Part shown: positions 17,595 to 28,222 of the stretch, in pieces
Layout of the letters: every line of letters starts with the position of its first letter
Numbering within the stretch: the stretch's first letter is position 1
Source of the DNA: Klebsiella indica
GTDB taxonomy: Bacteria > Pseudomonadota > Gammaproteobacteria > Enterobacterales > Enterobacteriaceae
Direction of reading: 5' to 3'
Length of the DNA stretch: 64,000 nucleotides
NCBI RefSeq assembly: GCF_005860775.1
Contig: NZ_VCHQ01000010.1
Span: forward strand, 62,001-126,000
Program-made: the position numbers and the translations under genes
The notes under the pieces: model-generated
The model's input: only the letters and a program-made list of their open reading frames with translations
Databases searched by the model: none
What the model was told of the DNA's origin: nothing

Positions 17595-19268
17595 ATGACT
17601 GAATCTTTTGCTCAACTGTTTGAAGAATCCTTAAAAGAAATCGAAACCCGTCCGGGTTCCATCGTTCGTGGTGTTGTTGTTGCTATCGACAAAGACGTAG
17701 TGCTGGTTGACGCCGGTCTGAAATCTGAGTCCGCCATTCCGGCAGAGCAGTTCAAAAACGCCCAGGGCGAGCTGGAAATCCAGGTGGGTGACGAAGTTGA
17801 CGTTGCTCTCGATGCAGTAGAAGACGGCTTCGGTGAAACCCTGCTGTCCCGTGAAAAAGCTAAACGTCACGAAGCCTGGATCACGCTGGAAAAAGCTTAC
17901 GAAGATGCTGAAACTGTGGTCGGTGTTATCAACGGCAAAGTTAAAGGTGGCTTCACTGTTGAGCTGAATGGTATTCGTGCGTTCCTGCCAGGTTCTCTGG
18001 TAGACGTTCGTCCGGTGCGCGATACGTTGCACCTGGAAGGCAAAGAGCTTGAATTCAAAGTCATCAAGCTGGACCAGAAACGTAACAACGTTGTTGTTTC
18101 CCGTCGTGCCGTTATCGAATCGGAAAACAGCGCAGAGCGCGATCAGCTGCTGGAAAACCTGCAGGAAGGCATGGAAGTTAAAGGTATCGTTAAGAACCTC
18201 ACTGACTACGGTGCATTCGTTGATCTGGGCGGCGTTGATGGCCTGTTGCACATCACTGATATGGCGTGGAAACGCGTTAAGCATCCGAGCGAAATCGTAA
18301 ACGTTGGCGACGAAATCACTGTTAAAGTGCTGAAGTTCGATCGCGAACGTACTCGTGTATCTCTGGGCCTGAAACAGCTGGGCGAAGATCCGTGGGTCGC
18401 TATCGCTAAACGTTATCCGGAAGGGACCAAACTGACCGGTCGCGTGACCAACCTGACCGACTACGGCTGCTTCGTTGAAATCGAAGAAGGCGTTGAAGGC
18501 CTGGTTCACGTTTCCGAAATGGACTGGACCAACAAAAACATCCACCCGTCCAAAGTTGTTAACGTTGGCGATGTAGTGGAAGTTATGGTTCTGGATATCG
18601 ACGAAGAACGTCGTCGTATCTCCCTCGGCCTGAAACAGTGCAAAAACAACCCGTGGCAGCAGTTCGCGGAAACCCACAACAAGGGCGACCGTGTTGAAGG
18701 TAAAATCAAGTCTATCACTGACTTCGGTATCTTCATCGGCCTGGACGGCGGCATCGATGGCCTGGTTCACCTGTCTGACATCTCCTGGAACGTTGCAGGC
18801 GAAGAAGCCGTTCGTGAATACAAAAAAGGCGACGAAATCGCAGCAGTTGTTCTGCAGGTTGACGCAGAGCGTGAGCGTATCTCTCTGGGCGTTAAACAGC
18901 TCGCAGAAGATCCGTTCAACAACTGGGTTGCGCTGAACAAGAAAGGTGCAATCGTTAACGGTAAAGTGACTGCAGTTGACGCTAAAGGCGCAACCGTAGA
19001 ACTGGCTGATGGCGTTGAAGGCTACCTGCGCGCTTCTGAAGCTTCCCGTGACCGTGTTGAAGATGCCACTCTGGTTCTGAGCGTAGGCGACAACGTTGAA
19101 GCTAAATTCACTGGCGTTGATCGTAAAAACCGTGCAATCAGCCTGTCTGTTCGTGCTAAAGATGAAGCTGATGAGAAAGATGCAATCGCAACTGTTAACA
19201 AACAGGAAGATGCAAACTTCTCCAACAACGCAATGGCTGAAGCTTTCAAAGCAGCTAAAGGCGAGTAA
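17595..19268 (+). CDS. rpsA: Ribosomal protein S1
   Basis: 557 residues, as in E. coli. S1 binds mRNA and delivers it to the 30S subunit. Six S1 (OB-fold) repeats follow each other from about residue 20 to 520; the later four are close copies with the pattern TDYGxFVxL...GLLHITDM or GLVHVSEM. Codon use is that of a very highly expressed gene. The leader (17484-17594) has only a weak Shine-Dalgarno (GAAG at a distance), in line with the known structured initiation region through which S1 represses its own synthesis in E. coli. Followed by two hairpins and ihfB. Confidence 0.99.
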   Translation: MTESFAQLFEESLKEIETRPGSIVRGVVVAIDKDVVLVDAGLKSESAIPAEQFKNAQGELEIQVGDEVDVALDAVEDGFGETLLSREKAKRHEAWITLEKAYEDAETVVGVINGKVKGGFTVELNGIRAFLPGSLVDVRPVRDTLHLEGKELEFKVIKLDQKRNNVVVSRRAVIESENSAERDQLLENLQEGMEVKGIVKNLTDYGAFVDLGGVDGLLHITDMAWKRVKHPSEIVNVGDEITVKVLKFDRERTRVSLGLKQLGEDPWVAIAKRYPEGTKLTGRVTNLTDYGCFVEIEEGVEGLVHVSEMDWTNKNIHPSKVVNVGDVVEVMVLDIDEERRRISLGLKQCKNNPWQQFAETHNKGDRVEGKIKSITDFGIFIGLDGGIDGLVHLSDISWNVAGEEAVREYKKGDEIAAVVLQVDAERERISLGVKQLAEDPFNNWVALNKKGAIVNGKVTAVDAKGATVELADGVEGYLRASEASRDRVEDATLVLSVGDNVEAKFTGVDRKNRAISLSVRAKDEADEKDAIATVNKQEDANFSNNAMAEAFKAAKGE

Positions 19269-19319
19269 TCTGAGTCTTTCGGGTTACAACAACCTGAATT
19301 ATGACGAGTTTACTTGACA

Positions 19320-19377
19320 GATTACGGGATTCGTCCTGTAATCAATGACAAAGGGCGGCTACGGCCGCCCTTGTTTA
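19320..19377 (+). terminator. Tandem hairpins between rpsA and ihfB
   Basis: A first stem pairs GATTACGGGA with TCCTGTAATC around 19320-19342. A second, strong stem AAGGGCGGC/GCCGCCCTT (19351-19359, 19364-19372) with a TACG loop follows. The T tract after it is interrupted (TTGTTTAA), so some read-through to ihfB is likely. Confidence 0.65.
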
Positions 19378-19418
19378 AGCTGTTAGCTAATTTTGCCTGA
19401 AAGGAAACCGGAGGAATA

Positions 19419-19706
19419 ATGACCAAGTCAGAATTGATAGAAAGACTTGCCAGCCAGCAATCCCATATTCCTGCGAAAGCAGTGGAAGATGCTGTTAAAG
19501 AAATGCTGGAGCATATGGCCTCAACGCTGGCTCAGGGTGAGCGCATTGAAATCCGCGGTTTCGGCAGCTTCTCTTTGCACTATCGAGCACCCCGCACCGG
19601 GCGTAACCCAAAAACTGGCGACAAAGTTGAACTGGAAGGTAAATACGTTCCACATTTTAAGCCAGGCAAAGAATTACGCGACCGCGCCAATATTTATGAA
19701 GGGTAA
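19419..19706 (+). CDS. ihfB: Integration host factor, beta subunit
   Basis: 95 residues. IHF-beta pairs with IHF-alpha to bind and sharply bend DNA. The beta-arm with [21 protein letters not shown], including the intercalating proline region, is fully conserved. The C-terminus reads ANIYEG, one residue longer than the ANIYG end I recall from E. coli. GGAGG precedes the start. A strong terminator follows within 60 bases. Confidence 0.97.
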   Translation: MTKSELIERLASQQSHIPAKAVEDAVKEMLEHMASTLAQGERIEIRGFGSFSLHYRAPRTGRNPKTGDKVELEGKYVPHFKPGKELRDRANIYEG

Positions 19707-19738
19707 GTTTCGCTGAGCAGCGACAACATACTTAGACG

Positions 19739-19767
19739 TTAAAAAAGCACCTGCGGGTGCTTTTTTT
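19739..19767 (+). terminator. Intrinsic terminator of ihfB
   Basis: AAAAAGCACC pairs with GGTGCTTTTT around a TGCG tetraloop (19742-19765), followed by further T residues; a textbook terminator. Confidence 0.9.
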
Positions 19768-19911
19768 GTGCCTTTATGATTCACCTCGCAAAATGTCGTT
19801 CGCTTTTCGGTAACGGCGTCAATTCTCCGGATAACGCGATACAGATTATCTTCCTCCTGAGAGACGCGCGCCTCTATTTACAGTAACACTTCCGCTAACG
19901 GGGAGGTGTTA

Positions 19912-22167
19912 ATGCGTTTACCACAACTTGCTGGCTGTGTGATTATCGGCATCCTGCCGCTACTCTGGATGCCTGCCTTACCGGAAAAATCTCTCATCTG
20001 GGGGATCTTTGTTCTTGCTTTACTTATTGCACAATATCGCTGTAAAGCGACGAAATATGCGGTGCTAATAACGCTATTTTGGCTCTGGGGAATTCTTAGC
20101 GCCCGACAGATCCTGTGGTCCACGGAGGCGTTAACCGGCGGAAACAGGCAGGTTGAAATTGAGCTGACTGCAACAGACGGGCAGACAACTCATCAGGGCA
20201 AGATTATACGGCTGGATGGACGGCGATTGTTTCCCGCGCCAGGAGTAAGCCTTTATGGCAACGCTTTACCGGAACCGCCCTGCGCAGGTCAGGTATGGGC
20301 AATGCGGCTACGCATGCGTCCGGTTCATGGGCAGCTTAACGACGGCGGGTTCGATAGCCAACGCTATGCACTGGCACAGCATCGGCCGTTAACCGGACGA
20401 TTTCTCTCCGCTGAAGTACGCGACAAGCGCTGTAGTTTGCGGGCACGCTATCTTGCATCGTTAAAACGGCGGCTAACTGCGCTACCGTGGCAATCGGTAA
20501 TGTTGGGCCTGGGTATGGGGGAACGTCTGGCCGTGCCCCGCGAGATTAACGCCCTGATGCAGGAAACCGGTACATCGCACCTGATGGCGATTTCCGGCTT
20601 ACATATCGCATTAGGGGCTTCTCTGGGCTGGCTGCTGCTCAGAGGTGCACAATTCTTTTTTCCGTGCCGCTGGCTTGGCTGGCGAGCACCGTTACTGACC
20701 GGTCTGGCATGCGCTTTATTTTACGCCTGGTTAACCGGCATGCAGCCTCCCGCCCTGCGCACCAGCATCGCATTAGCCGTTGGCTGCGCGCTACGCCTGT
20801 CAGGAAAACGCTGGTCGCCATGGCAAATATGGGGCTGCTGTCTTGGCGCAATTCTGTTTGCCGATCCGCTGGCGGTTTTATCCGAGAGCCTTTGGCTATC
20901 GGCATTTGCTGTTGCCGCGCTTATCTTCTGGTATCAACTGGCGCCGATGCCGCATTGCGCAAGGCACTGGCTATTGCGCCAAAGTCTCGGATTAGGCCAT
21001 TTGCAGGTCGGATTAATGTTTCTGCTTGCCCCTGTACAGATTATGCTCTTTCACGGCATCAGTTTGACTTCCGTGATTGCCAACCTTATTGCTGTACCCC
21101 TTGTGACCTTTGTCGTCGTGCCGCTGATTCTGGCGGCAATGCTATTACATCTTTGCGGGCCGTTGATCATTGAGATGGCGATATGGCATTTAGCCGACCA
21201 TATTCTTGCCGCGCTATTCTGGTCATTACGCCAATTACCACCCGGTTGGCTGAGTCTGGATGCGCGTTGGCTGGGGATAAGCATACTGCCGTGGCTGGCG
21301 TTGATCGCATGGCGTTTTCAGGTCTGGCGTACATTGCCGGTACTCTGTTTGAGTTGTCTGGTCCTGTTAAGCCGGCCTTTCTGGCGCAGTATTCCGGCGG
21401 ATGAATGGCGCGTTACAATGCTGGATGTGGGACAGGGGCTGGCTATGGTTATTGAACGGCAGGATGCGGCGCTGCTCTATGATACCGGGCTTGCCTGGCC
21501 GGGCGGCGACAGCGGCCAACAGATTATTCTTCCCTGGCTGCGCTGGCATCATTTGCAACTGGAGGGGATCGTTCTCAGCCACGAGCACCTCGATCACCGC
21601 GGTGGACTCAATTCTGTACTAAAAGCATGGCCCAATATCTGGGTGCGCAGCCCGTTAGGTTGGGAAGGCCATTTAGCGTGTCAGCGCGGTGAGAGCTGGC
21701 AGTGGCGAGGATTAACTATCCGCGTTATCTGGCCGCTGCCTGGTACGACAACCCAGGGAAATGATCGCTCCTGCGTGGTACGAATTGATGACGGTAAGCA
21801 CAGTATTCTGCTGACCGGAGATATTGAAGCGCCTGCGGAGCAGGCAATGATGAGCCGCTACTGGCAACATCTTGCGTCTACACTCATTCAGGTTCCGCAT
21901 CATGGCAGTAATACGTCGTCGGGAGCGGCCTTGTTGCGTCGCGTTGGCGGGAAGGCGGCGCTTGCTTCCGTTTCGCGCTATAACGCATGGCGTATGCCAT
22001 CAGCGAAAGTGATTCAGCGTTACCAGAATCAAGGTTATCAATGGTTTGACACTGCGCATCAAGGGCAAATCACGGTCGTTTTTTCTTTAACCGACTGGCA
22101 TATCTATAGCTTACGGGATCAAGTTTTACCGCGTTGGTATCATCAGTGGTTTGGCGGGAAGACGTAG
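19912..22167 (+). CDS. ycaI: YcaI, ComEC/Rec2-family membrane protein
   Basis: 751 residues from the ATG at 19912. A GTG two codons earlier is in frame, but GGGAGG overlaps it and is well placed for the ATG. ComEC proteins form the inner-membrane channel for single-stranded DNA uptake in competent bacteria. Hydrophobic segments occupy the N-terminal and central parts, with the competence-domain sequence HLMAISGLHIALGASLG near residue 223. The C-terminal third is a metallo-beta-lactamase-like domain: LDVGQGLAMVI, then SHEHLDHRGG, then LLTGDIEAPAE and PHHGSNTS. Enteric bacteria are not generally known to be naturally transformable, so the role is open. It shows lower identity to the E. coli protein than its neighbours. 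Confidence 0.93.
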   Translation: MRLPQLAGCVIIGILPLLWMPALPEKSLIWGIFVLALLIAQYRCKATKYAVLITLFWLWGILSARQILWSTEALTGGNRQVEIELTATDGQTTHQGKIIRLDGRRLFPAPGVSLYGNALPEPPCAGQVWAMRLRMRPVHGQLNDGGFDSQRYALAQHRPLTGRFLSAEVRDKRCSLRARYLASLKRRLTALPWQSVMLGLGMGERLAVPREINALMQETGTSHLMAISGLHIALGASLGWLLLRGAQFFFPCRWLGWRAPLLTGLACALFYAWLTGMQPPALRTSIALAVGCALRLSGKRWSPWQIWGCCLGAILFADPLAVLSESLWLSAFAVAALIFWYQLAPMPHCARHWLLRQSLGLGHLQVGLMFLLAPVQIMLFHGISLTSVIANLIAVPLVTFVVVPLILAAMLLHLCGPLIIEMAIWHLADHILAALFWSLRQLPPGWLSLDARWLGISILPWLALIAWRFQVWRTLPVLCLSCLVLLSRPFWRSIPADEWRVTMLDVGQGLAMVIERQDAALLYDTGLAWPGGDSGQQIILPWLRWHHLQLEGIVLSHEHLDHRGGLNSVLKAWPNIWVRSPLGWEGHLACQRGESWQWRGLTIRVIWPLPGTTTQGNDRSCVVRIDDGKHSILLTGDIEAPAEQAMMSRYWQHLASTLIQVPHHGSNTSSGAALLRRVGGKAALASVSRYNAWRMPSAKVIQRYQNQGYQWFDTAHQGQITVVFSLTDWHIYSLRDQVLPRWYHQWFGGKT

Positions 22168-22212
22168 AACGGGTAGAATATGCGGCTATTTCAACACAAG
22201 CTGGTTTATTGA

Positions 22213-23961
22213 ATGCAGAACGATCAAGATCTTTCCACGTGGCAGACCTTCCGCCGACTCTGGCCGATTATAGCGCCGTTTAAGCTCGGGCTAATCGTTG
22301 CGGCGGTAGCGTTAGTGCTTAACGCGGCTAGTGATACCTTCATGCTATCGCTTCTTAAACCGTTATTGGATGATGGTTTTGGTAAAACAGAGCGCTCAGT
22401 GCTGATATGGATGCCGCTGGTGGTCATCGGGTTAATGGTTCTGCGCGGCATTACCAGCTACGTTTCGAGTTACTGTATCTCGTGGGTTTCCGGTAAAGTC
22501 GTGATGACGATGCGCCGCCGCTTATTTAGTCATATGATGGGAATGCCGGTCGCCTTCTTTGACAAACAGTCCACAGGTACGCTGTTATCACGTATTACCT
22601 ATGACTCTGAGCAGGTTGCATCCTCCTCATCCAGCGCGCTGATCACCGTCGTGCGTGAAGGCGCATCGATTATTGGCCTGTTCGCGATGATGTTCTATTA
22701 CAGTTGGCAACTGTCGGTGATTCTGATCGTCCTGGCGCCGATTGTCTCGATCGCTATTCGTGTGGTATCGAAGCGTTTTCGTAATATTAGCAAGAATATG
22801 CAGAATACTATGGGGCAGGTGACCACCAGCGCGGAGCAAATGCTGAAAGGGCATAAAGAAGTGCTGATGTTTGGCGGGCAGGCGGTCGAAACTAAACGTT
22901 TTGATAAGGTCAGCAACAAAATGCGCCTGCAGGGAATGAAAATGGTGTCAGCATCTTCAATCTCCGATCCGATTATTCAACTGATCGCCTCTTTGGCCCT
23001 GGCTTTTGTTCTCTATGCGGCGAGCTTCCCGAGCGTAATGGAGACGTTGACCGCCGGGACGATCACCGTTGTCTTCTCCTCGATGATTGCGCTGATGCGT
23101 CCGTTGAAATCGTTGACCAACGTTAACGCTCAGTTCCAGCGCGGGATGGCTGCTTGTCAGACGCTGTTCGCTATACTTGACTCTGAACAAGAGAAAGACG
23201 AAGGCACGCTGGTGATTGATCGTGCGAAGGGCAACCTCGAATTTAAAAACGTCACCTTCAAATACCCGGGGCGCGAAGTCGCTGCGCTGCGCAACATCGA
23301 TCTGACTATCCCGGAAGGGAAAACCGTGGCGCTGGTTGGCCGTTCGGGCTCAGGTAAGTCGACTATCGCCAGCCTTATTACGCGTTTCTATGATGTTAAT
23401 GACGGCCAGATTACGCTGGATGGCCACGATCTGCGGGAATACACGCTGAGCTCCCTGCGCGATCAGGTTGCGCTGGTGTCGCAAAACGTCCATCTTTTCA
23501 ACGATACCGTGGCTAACAACATTGCTTATGCGCGCACTGAAGAGTACAGCCGTGAGCAGATTGAAGAAGCGGCGCGTATGGCTTATGCCATGGATTTTAT
23601 CAATAAAATGGACCATGGACTTGATACCATCATCGGCGAAAACGGCGTGATGCTCTCCGGCGGTCAGCGCCAGCGTATTGCTATTGCGCGTGCGCTGCTG
23701 CGCAACAGCCCGATTCTGATTCTCGATGAAGCCACCTCGGCGCTGGATACCGAATCCGAGCGCGCCATTCAGGCTGCGCTGGACGAGCTGCAGAAAAACC
23801 GCACTTCGCTGGTGATTGCTCACCGCTTGTCGACGATTGAGCAGGCTGATGAAATCGTGGTTGTGGAGGACGGTCAGATCGTCGAACGCGGCAGCCATAC
23901 CGATCTGCTTGAGCACAAGGGTGTTTATGCCCAACTGCATAAGATGCAATTTGGCGCATGA
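22213..23961 (+). CDS. msbA: MsbA, lipid A export ATP-binding/permease protein
   Basis: 582 residues, the E. coli length. MsbA is an essential homodimeric ABC exporter that flips lipid A-core across the inner membrane. Six transmembrane helices occupy about residues 20-310. The nucleotide-binding domain follows with Walker [10 protein letters not shown] (about 376-384), the signature [16 protein letters not shown], and Walker [13 protein letters not shown]. It is the first gene of the msbA-lpxK pair; its stop overlaps the lpxK start by 4 bases, so lipid A phosphorylation and export are translationally coupled. Confidence 0.99.
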   Translation: MQNDQDLSTWQTFRRLWPIIAPFKLGLIVAAVALVLNAASDTFMLSLLKPLLDDGFGKTERSVLIWMPLVVIGLMVLRGITSYVSSYCISWVSGKVVMTMRRRLFSHMMGMPVAFFDKQSTGTLLSRITYDSEQVASSSSSALITVVREGASIIGLFAMMFYYSWQLSVILIVLAPIVSIAIRVVSKRFRNISKNMQNTMGQVTTSAEQMLKGHKEVLMFGGQAVETKRFDKVSNKMRLQGMKMVSASSISDPIIQLIASLALAFVLYAASFPSVMETLTAGTITVVFSSMIALMRPLKSLTNVNAQFQRGMAACQTLFAILDSEQEKDEGTLVIDRAKGNLEFKNVTFKYPGREVAALRNIDLTIPEGKTVALVGRSGSGKSTIASLITRFYDVNDGQITLDGHDLREYTLSSLRDQVALVSQNVHLFNDTVANNIAYARTEEYSREQIEEAARMAYAMDFINKMDHGLDTIIGENGVMLSGGQRQRIAIARALLRNSPILILDEATSALDTESERAIQAALDELQKNRTSLVIAHRLSTIEQADEIVVVEDGQIVERGSHTDLLEHKGVYAQLHKMQFGA

Positions 23962-24938
23962 TTGCTCGCATCTGGTCCGGTGAGTCGCCCTTATGGCGGT
24001 TGTTACTGCCGCTCTCCTGGCTATATGGCCTGGTGAGCGGGTTAATACGGCTTAGCTATAAACGAGGATGGCGAAAAGCCTGGCGAGCGCCGATACCGGT
24101 CGTGGTGGTGGGAAACCTCACCGCTGGCGGTAATGGCAAAACGCCGGTTGTTATCTGGTTAGTGGAACAACTCCGGCAGCGCGGTATTCGTGTCGGCGTG
24201 GTTTCACGCGGTTATGGCGGTAAAGCGGCGAGCTATCCACTATTGCTGAATGCGGATACCGATACTGCTGAAGCGGGTGATGAGCCGGTGCTGATTTATC
24301 AGCGTACCGGCGCGCCGGTGGCCGTCTCACCGTCTCGCAGCGATGCGGTCCAGGCCTTGCTTGCAGGCAACGATCTGCAGATCATCATTACTGATGATGG
24401 TCTGCAGCACTACAGGCTGGCGCGCGACAAAGAAATCGTAGTGATTGATGGCGTGCGCCGTTTTGGCAACGGCTGGTGGCTGCCTGCCGGGCCGATGCGT
24501 GAACGTGCCTCGCGTTTGCACAGCGTCGATGCGGTTATCGTTAATGGCGGTCTCCCGCGTTCTGGCGAAATTCCAATGCAGCTTCGTCCCGGACAGGCTG
24601 TGAATTTGCTGACTGCTGAACAACGGGATGTCGCCAGGTTGGAAAATGTGGTGGCAATGGCGGGGATCGGCCATCCCCCGCGTTTTTTCGCCACGCTCGA
24701 AAGCTGTGGCGTACAGCCGGTGAAAGCAGTGGCTTTAGCCGACCATCAGGCATTGCAGCCGCGCGACGTCGCCGCGCTGGCAACGTCGCAGCAAACGCTG
24801 CTGATGACCGAAAAAGATGCGGTAAAATGCCGGAAATTTGCTCAGGCAAACTGGTGGTATTTGCCTGTTGACGCCATAATGGCTGACGAACGCGCGCAGC
24901 GGTTGCTCACGGACTTAGTTACGCTGGCGCAACGCTAA
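23958..24938 (+). CDS. lpxK: LpxK, tetraacyldisaccharide 4'-kinase
   Basis: 326 residues. LpxK adds the 4'-phosphate to the lipid A disaccharide at the inner membrane. An N-terminal hydrophobic stretch (about 12-35) is followed by the atypical P-loop [12 protein letters not shown] and the [12 protein letters not shown] motif found in LpxK proteins. The start codon overlaps the msbA stop (ATGATTG). Both products act on the same lipid A intermediate pathway. Confidence 0.98.
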   Translation: MIARIWSGESPLWRLLLPLSWLYGLVSGLIRLSYKRGWRKAWRAPIPVVVVGNLTAGGNGKTPVVIWLVEQLRQRGIRVGVVSRGYGGKAASYPLLLNADTDTAEAGDEPVLIYQRTGAPVAVSPSRSDAVQALLAGNDLQIIITDDGLQHYRLARDKEIVVIDGVRRFGNGWWLPAGPMRERASRLHSVDAVIVNGGLPRSGEIPMQLRPGQAVNLLTAEQRDVARLENVVAMAGIGHPPRFFATLESCGVQPVKAVALADHQALQPRDVAALATSQQTLLMTEKDAVKCRKFAQANWWYLPVDAIMADERAQRLLTDLVTLAQR

Positions 24939-24980
24939 TTTTGTTATACCGCTGCACTGGCCCCTTAACGGAGAACCTGC

Positions 24981-26210
24981 ATGTCGGTATTGTCCCTCTC
25001 GCTACAAGAAGCCCGCCATCTCCACCTTGCCGCTCAGGGGCTACTGAAAAAGCCCCGTCGCCGTGCGCGGCCCGAAGATATTCTGCGGATTATTCAGCAA
25101 ATGTCTTTGCTGCAAATCGATACCATCAACGTTGTCGCCCGTAGTCCATACCTTGTACTTTTTAGCCGTCTGGGTCATTACCCGCAAGTCTGGCTGGATG
25201 AGTCATTACGCGCAGGTGAGTTAATGGAATACTGGGCCCATGAAGCCTGCTTTTTACCGCGAAGCGACTTTTCCCTTGTTCGCCACCGGATGCTGATGCC
25301 GGATAACATGGGATGGAAGTATCCCAAAGAGTGGATGATCGAGCATGCTGCAGGTATTCAGGAACTCCTGAACCATATTGCTGAAAATGGCCCGGTCCGC
25401 TCGGCAGATTTCGGGCACCCGCGTAAAGGCGCCAGCGGGTGGTGGGCGTGGAAACCGCACAAACGCCATCTTGAAGGCTTGTTTACCGCCGGTAAAGTGA
25501 TGGTTATCGAACGTCGCAATTTTCAACGGGTTTACGATTTAACGCAGCGGGTAATGCCCCACTGGGATGATAAACGGGACGGACTTTCGCAGACGCAGGC
25601 TGAAGCGATAATGCTGCGCAACAGCGCCCGTAGTCTGGGGATTTTTCGTCCTCAATGGCTGGCGGATTATTATCGTTTGCGCCAGCCTTCCCTGACGACG
25701 CAACTGGCGAGCTGGCGGGAAGAGGGATTGGTGGTACCGGTGGATGTGGAAGCGTTGGGTGAAATGTGGCTTCATCGCGATGTGCTGTCACAGCTGGAGT
25801 CAGCGGCAGGCGGCAGGCTAACAGCCACTCATAGCGCCGTGCTGTCGCCGTTCGATCCGGTGGTATGGGATCGTAAACGGGCAGAACAGCTGTTCAATTT
25901 TAACTATCGCCTGGAGTGCTACACGCCGGCGTCAAAGCGTCAGTATGGCTATTTTGTTTTACCGTTGCTGCACCAGGGAAAACTGGTGGGTAAGATGGAT
26001 AGCAAAGTGCATCGCAAAACGGGTGTGCTGGAGATTATCGCTTTGTGGCTGGAGAATGGCGTGAAGGTCACGTCGGGGCTGGAGAGGGGGCTAAAGCGGG
26101 CGATTGATGATTTTGCCCGCTGGCAGGACATGACACAGGTGGTCTGCAGACAGCGACCGGCGGATCTCTTTACCGGGCTACGACAGGGGTGGGAAATTGA
26201 CGCCGCCTGA
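24981..26210 (+). CDS. ycaQ: YcaQ, winged-helix DNA glycosylase for interstrand crosslinks
   Basis: 409 residues, against 410 in E. coli. YcaQ belongs to the AlkX/AlkZ group of HTH_42 glycosylases, which remove alkylated bases including those joined in interstrand crosslinks. The conserved block [21 protein letters not shown] lies near residues 45-65. A further conserved stretch, [18 protein letters not shown], is present around residue 295. The start ATG at 24981 has GGAG upstream. It is between lpxK and ycaR as in E. coli. Identity to the E. coli protein drops in residues 225-270, where the sequence is variable. Confidence 0.93.
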   Translation: MSVLSLSLQEARHLHLAAQGLLKKPRRRARPEDILRIIQQMSLLQIDTINVVARSPYLVLFSRLGHYPQVWLDESLRAGELMEYWAHEACFLPRSDFSLVRHRMLMPDNMGWKYPKEWMIEHAAGIQELLNHIAENGPVRSADFGHPRKGASGWWAWKPHKRHLEGLFTAGKVMVIERRNFQRVYDLTQRVMPHWDDKRDGLSQTQAEAIMLRNSARSLGIFRPQWLADYYRLRQPSLTTQLASWREEGLVVPVDVEALGEMWLHRDVLSQLESAAGGRLTATHSAVLSPFDPVVWDRKRAEQLFNFNYRLECYTPASKRQYGYFVLPLLHQGKLVGKMDSKVHRKTGVLEIIALWLENGVKVTSGLERGLKRAIDDFARWQDMTQVVCRQRPADLFTGLRQGWEIDAA

Positions 26211-26262
26211 GCCAGGCTGTGATATGCTGCTGCGGAATCTATTCGGTCCATCTGGAGGAATC

Positions 26263-26445
26263 ATGGATCATCGTTTACTTGAAATTATCGCCTGTCCGGT
26301 TTGTAACGGTAAGCTGTATTACAGCCAGGATAAGCAAGAGCTGATCTGCAAACTGGATAATCTGGCCTTCCCGCTGCGCGACGGCATTCCCGTGTTGCTG
26401 GAAACCGAAGCCCGTTCGCTTGCTGCAGAAGAGAGCCAGTCATGA
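26263..26445 (+). CDS. ycaR: YcaR, small UPF0434/Trm112-like protein
   Basis: 60 residues from the ATG at 26263, where TGGAGGA stands just upstream; the longer frame starting at 26197 overlaps the end of ycaQ and is not supported. The protein starts [18 protein letters not shown], and carries a CxxC plus a later cysteine (ELIC), typical of the UPF0434 family related to Trm112 zinc-binding proteins. Function unknown. Its stop overlaps the kdsB start by 4 bases, suggesting coupling with Kdo activation or simply compact packing. Confidence 0.93.
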   Translation: MDHRLLEIIACPVCNGKLYYSQDKQELICKLDNLAFPLRDGIPVLLETEARSLAAEESQS

Positions 26446-27188
26446 GTTTTGTGGTTATCATTCCGGCGCGTTTTGCTTCTACCCGTCTGCCTGGCAAACC
26501 GCTGCAGGATATTAACGGCAAACCGATGATTGTCCATGTCCTGGAGCGGGCGCGTGAATCTGGCGCTGAGCGTATCATTGTGGCGACCGATCACCAGGAT
26601 GTGGCCCGCGCGGTTAAAGCAGCCGGTGGTGAAGTCTGTATGACGCGTGAAGATCATCATTCCGGTACTGAACGCCTTGCTGAGGTTGTTGAGAAATTCG
26701 CCTTTAGCGACGATACCATTATCGTAAATATTCAGGGCGATGAGCCCATGATCCCGCCAGCGATAGTGCGTCAGGTTGCAGACAATCTGGCGAACAGCGA
26801 CAGCGGTATGGCGACGTTAGCGGTGCCAATTCACGATGCTGAAGAAGCATTTAATCCGAATGCGGTAAAGGTGGTGATGGATGCCGCGGGTTACGCGCTC
26901 TATTTCTCCCGCGCGACGATTCCCTGGGATCGCGATCGTTTTGCCGGGTCCCGCGCAACCATCGGGGATTCGCTGTTGCGGCATATCGGTATCTACGGCT
27001 ATCGCGCCGGTTTTATCCGCCGTTATGTCAGTTGGGCACCGAGCCCGCTAGAACAGATTGAAATGCTGGAGCAACTGCGCGTACTGTGGTACGGCGAAAA
27101 AATCCATGTCGCGGTGGCGGAAGTCGTTCCCGGCACCGGTGTCGATACGCCGGAAGATCTGCAGCGCGTACGCGCAGAGCTGCGTTAA
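26442..27188 (+). CDS. kdsB: KdsB, CMP-Kdo synthetase
   Basis: 248 residues, the E. coli length. KdsB activates 3-deoxy-D-manno-octulosonate with CTP for attachment to lipid A. The nucleotide-binding N-terminus [16 protein letters not shown] is plain, and [12 protein letters not shown] supplies metal-binding residues. It lies in a run of lipopolysaccharide genes (msbA, lpxK) with ycaQ and ycaR interposed. The start overlaps ycaR. A hairpin without T tract follows. Confidence 0.98.
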   Translation: MSFVVIIPARFASTRLPGKPLQDINGKPMIVHVLERARESGAERIIVATDHQDVARAVKAAGGEVCMTREDHHSGTERLAEVVEKFAFSDDTIIVNIQGDEPMIPPAIVRQVADNLANSDSGMATLAVPIHDAEEAFNPNAVKVVMDAAGYALYFSRATIPWDRDRFAGSRATIGDSLLRHIGIYGYRAGFIRRYVSWAPSPLEQIEMLEQLRVLWYGEKIHVAVAEVVPGTGVDTPEDLQRVRAELR

Positions 27189-27196
27189 TTCTATTC

Positions 27197-27216
27197 TCCC
27201 CTCTATCAGGAGGGGA
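27197..27216 (+). other. Hairpin after kdsB
   Basis: TCCCCTC (27197-27203) pairs with GAGGGGA (27210-27216). No T run follows, so it is a weak candidate for the 3' end of the msbA-kdsB transcript. Confidence 0.4.
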
Positions 27217-27328
27217 TATCACTCAGCCCAATTTTCCCTATTTCCGTTGCAATTTTGATCTTACCCGATGACAACCTTGCGGTCGGCGCTCATTATGAAG
27301 CCGATAGTTTTCATAGGGGCAATCAAGA

Positions 27329-28222
27329 ATGGAACAACTGCGTACCGAATTGAGCCACCTGTTGGGGGAAAAATTAAGTCGCGTGGAGTGCATTAGCGAG
27401 AAAAACTCCACGGCGCTATGGTCGCTGTATGATGCTCAGGGAAATCCTCTGCCGTTATTGGCGAAGAGTTTTACGACGCCTGGCGTCGCCCGTCAGCTGG
27501 CATGGAAAATATCGACCCTTGCGCGCAGTGGGACCGTACGTATGCCGGTGGTCTATGGAGTGATGACGCACGAAGAGCATCCGGGGCCTGATGTTTTGCT
27601 GATTGAACGACTACGCGGCGTTTCAGTTGAAGCGCCTGCCCGCACACCAGAACGCTGGGAACAACTGCAGGAACAGATTGTGGAGGCGCTGTTGGCATGG
27701 CATCGACAGGATAGCGGCGGCTGCGTAGGAAGGGTTGACAGCACTCAGGAAAATCTCTGGCCGCACTGGTATCGCCAGCGGGTAGAGATGCTCTGGAGCA
27801 CGCTGAACCTGTACCAGGATACCGGCCTGACAATGCAGGATAAACGTATACTGTTCCGTACTCGTGAATGCCTGCCGCAGCTGTTTAAAGAGTTCAATGA
27901 TAACTGTGTGCTGGTGCACGGCAGCTTCACGTTGCGCAGTATGCTGAAAGATCCGCGCAGCGATCAACTGCTGGCGATGGTTGGGCCGGGCATGATGCTT
28001 TGGGCGCCGCGGGAATATGAACTATTCCGTCTGGCCGATAGTGGCCAGGAGGAACAACTGCTGTGGCACTACCTGCGTCGGGCGCCGGTGGCGGAAGCGT
28101 TTCTCTGGCGGCGCTGGCTGTATCTGTTGTGGGATGAAGTGGAAAATCTGGTGAATACCGGGCGCTTTGACCGCACCCGGTTTGATCTGGCGGCAAAATC
28201 AATTTTGCCCTGGCTCGCCTGA
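27329..28222 (+). CDS. ycbJ: YcbJ, uncharacterised protein with a kinase-like fold
   Basis: 297 residues, close to E. coli YcbJ. The layout suggests an aminoglycoside-phosphotransferase or small-molecule kinase-like fold: a basic residue in LPLLAKSF near residue 46 for ATP, and VLVHGSFTLRSML near residue 195, which resembles the HGDxxxxN catalytic loop but has serine in place of the aspartate. If that alignment is right, kinase activity would be impaired or different. No function is known to me. Its 3' end overlaps that of the convergent elyC by 24 bases. Confidence 0.82.
   Translation: MEQLRTELSHLLGEKLSRVECISEKNSTALWSLYDAQGNPLPLLAKSFTTPGVARQLAWKISTLARSGTVRMPVVYGVMTHEEHPGPDVLLIERLRGVSVEAPARTPERWEQLQEQIVEALLAWHRQDSGGCVGRVDSTQENLWPHWYRQRVEMLWSTLNLYQDTGLTMQDKRILFRTRECLPQLFKEFNDNCVLVHGSFTLRSMLKDPRSDQLLAMVGPGMMLWAPREYELFRLADSGQEEQLLWHYLRRAPVAEAFLWRRWLYLLWDEVENLVNTGRFDRTRFDLAAKSILPWLA

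Noticed and set aside
17631-18770. 379-codon frame on the minus strand inside rpsA
   Set aside because: Repeated composition mirrors the S1 repeats of rpsA; it is an antisense shadow caused by codon bias.
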